A stretch of 64,000 nt of DNA, from positions 18,469-82,468 of the forward strand of contig CAJTXE010000007.1 of NCBI GenBank assembly GCA_910580225.1, read 5' to 3'. Shown piece after piece: positions 63,870 to 64,000 of the stretch. The position numbers and the translations under genes are program-made. The stretch is from an uncultured Acetatifactor sp. (GTDB taxonomy: Bacteria; Bacillota; Clostridia; Lachnospirales; Lachnospiraceae). Numbering within the stretch: the stretch's first letter is position 1; every line of letters starts with the position of its first letter. The notes beneath the pieces were generated by a model. It made no database searches, was not told where the DNA came from, and saw nothing but the letters and a program-made list of their open reading frames with translations.

Positions 63870-63941
63870 GCGATAGACGGGACTCGAACCCGCGATTTCC
63901 ACCTTGGCAAGGTGGCGCTCTACCAACTGAGCCACTATCGC
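63870..63941 (-). tRNA. tRNA-Gly (GCC)
   Basis: Full cloverleaf: acceptor GCGATAG/CTATCGC, D arm GCTC/GAGC, anticodon stem CCACC/GGTGG with loop TTGCCAA (anticodon GCC), T loop TTCGAGT. The discriminator is T and CCA is not encoded. Confidence 0.95.
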
Positions 63942-64000
63942 ATTCACCCTATCTGTCTCAACGACTTATATTATGTTACTACAATACGTGCTGATTGTCA

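Overview
The window looks like a chromosome segment of an anaerobic Clostridia, most likely a Lachnospiraceae member. Supporting signs are AGGAGG-type ribosome sites throughout, a rho-rpmE-DUF1385-prmC-prfA block, a DUF4364 gene, a CIRCE box at htpG, and DUF6056 and OFA-transporter families common in gut Firmicutes. This placement is by gene content read by eye; no search was run. || Layout. (1) Positions 1 to about 9,650 are AT-rich and made of short, mostly unknown genes: a divergent XRE repressor, a lipoprotein operon, a serine resolvase with a coiled-coil/HTH partner and a SprT-like zinc protein. This reads as one arm of an integrated mobile element that runs off the left edge. It abuts a 5'-truncated SpoIID/peptidoglycan-binding gene (9,867-10,478), probably the disrupted chromosomal target. 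(2) 10.5-18.0 kb: DUF6056 membrane protein, sbcC, sbcD and a small cysteine-pair protein, all on the minus strand. (3) 18.2-25.9 kb: a LysR regulator divergent from aspartase, then malic enzyme, an rlmD-type rRNA methylase, tRNA-Pro and an OFA-family transporter. Together these suggest aspartate/fumarate/malate use. (4) 26.0-28.9 kb: a PadR-DUF2812 operon with a clear palindromic operator, and a GH29 fucosidase. (5) 29.1-37.7 kb: housekeeping genes prfA, prmC, DUF1385, rpmE, rho, DUF4364, rarA and a NYN/LOTUS-like protein. (6) 37.9-42.9 kb: an AraC regulator divergent from a four-gene operon of two TIM-barrel isomerases and two Gfo/Idh/MocA oxidoreductases. (7) 43.1-44.6 kb: a second PadR-DUF2812 operon led by a 57-residue membrane protein. 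(8) 44.8-53.3 kb: htpG, a PrsA-like foldase, ilvE, folA, a beta-CASP hydrolase and an acyltransferase. (9) 53.3-62.9 kb: a six-gene minus-strand operon of a transmembrane Ser/Thr kinase, a tiny membrane protein, a TPR-LRR protein, a giant VWA protein, an Ig-like surface protein and a zinc-ribbon membrane protein. (10) A GNAT acetyltransferase and tRNA-Gly close the window. || The best candidate for an undescribed system is the kinase-VWA-LRR-Ig operon. All six products carry membrane segments or a signal peptide. The kinase has a long insertion after its activation segment with four evenly spaced TxLL motifs, which look like possible phospho-threonine docking sites. The two parallel PadR-DUF2812 operons and the isomerase/oxidoreductase operon are the next most interesting.
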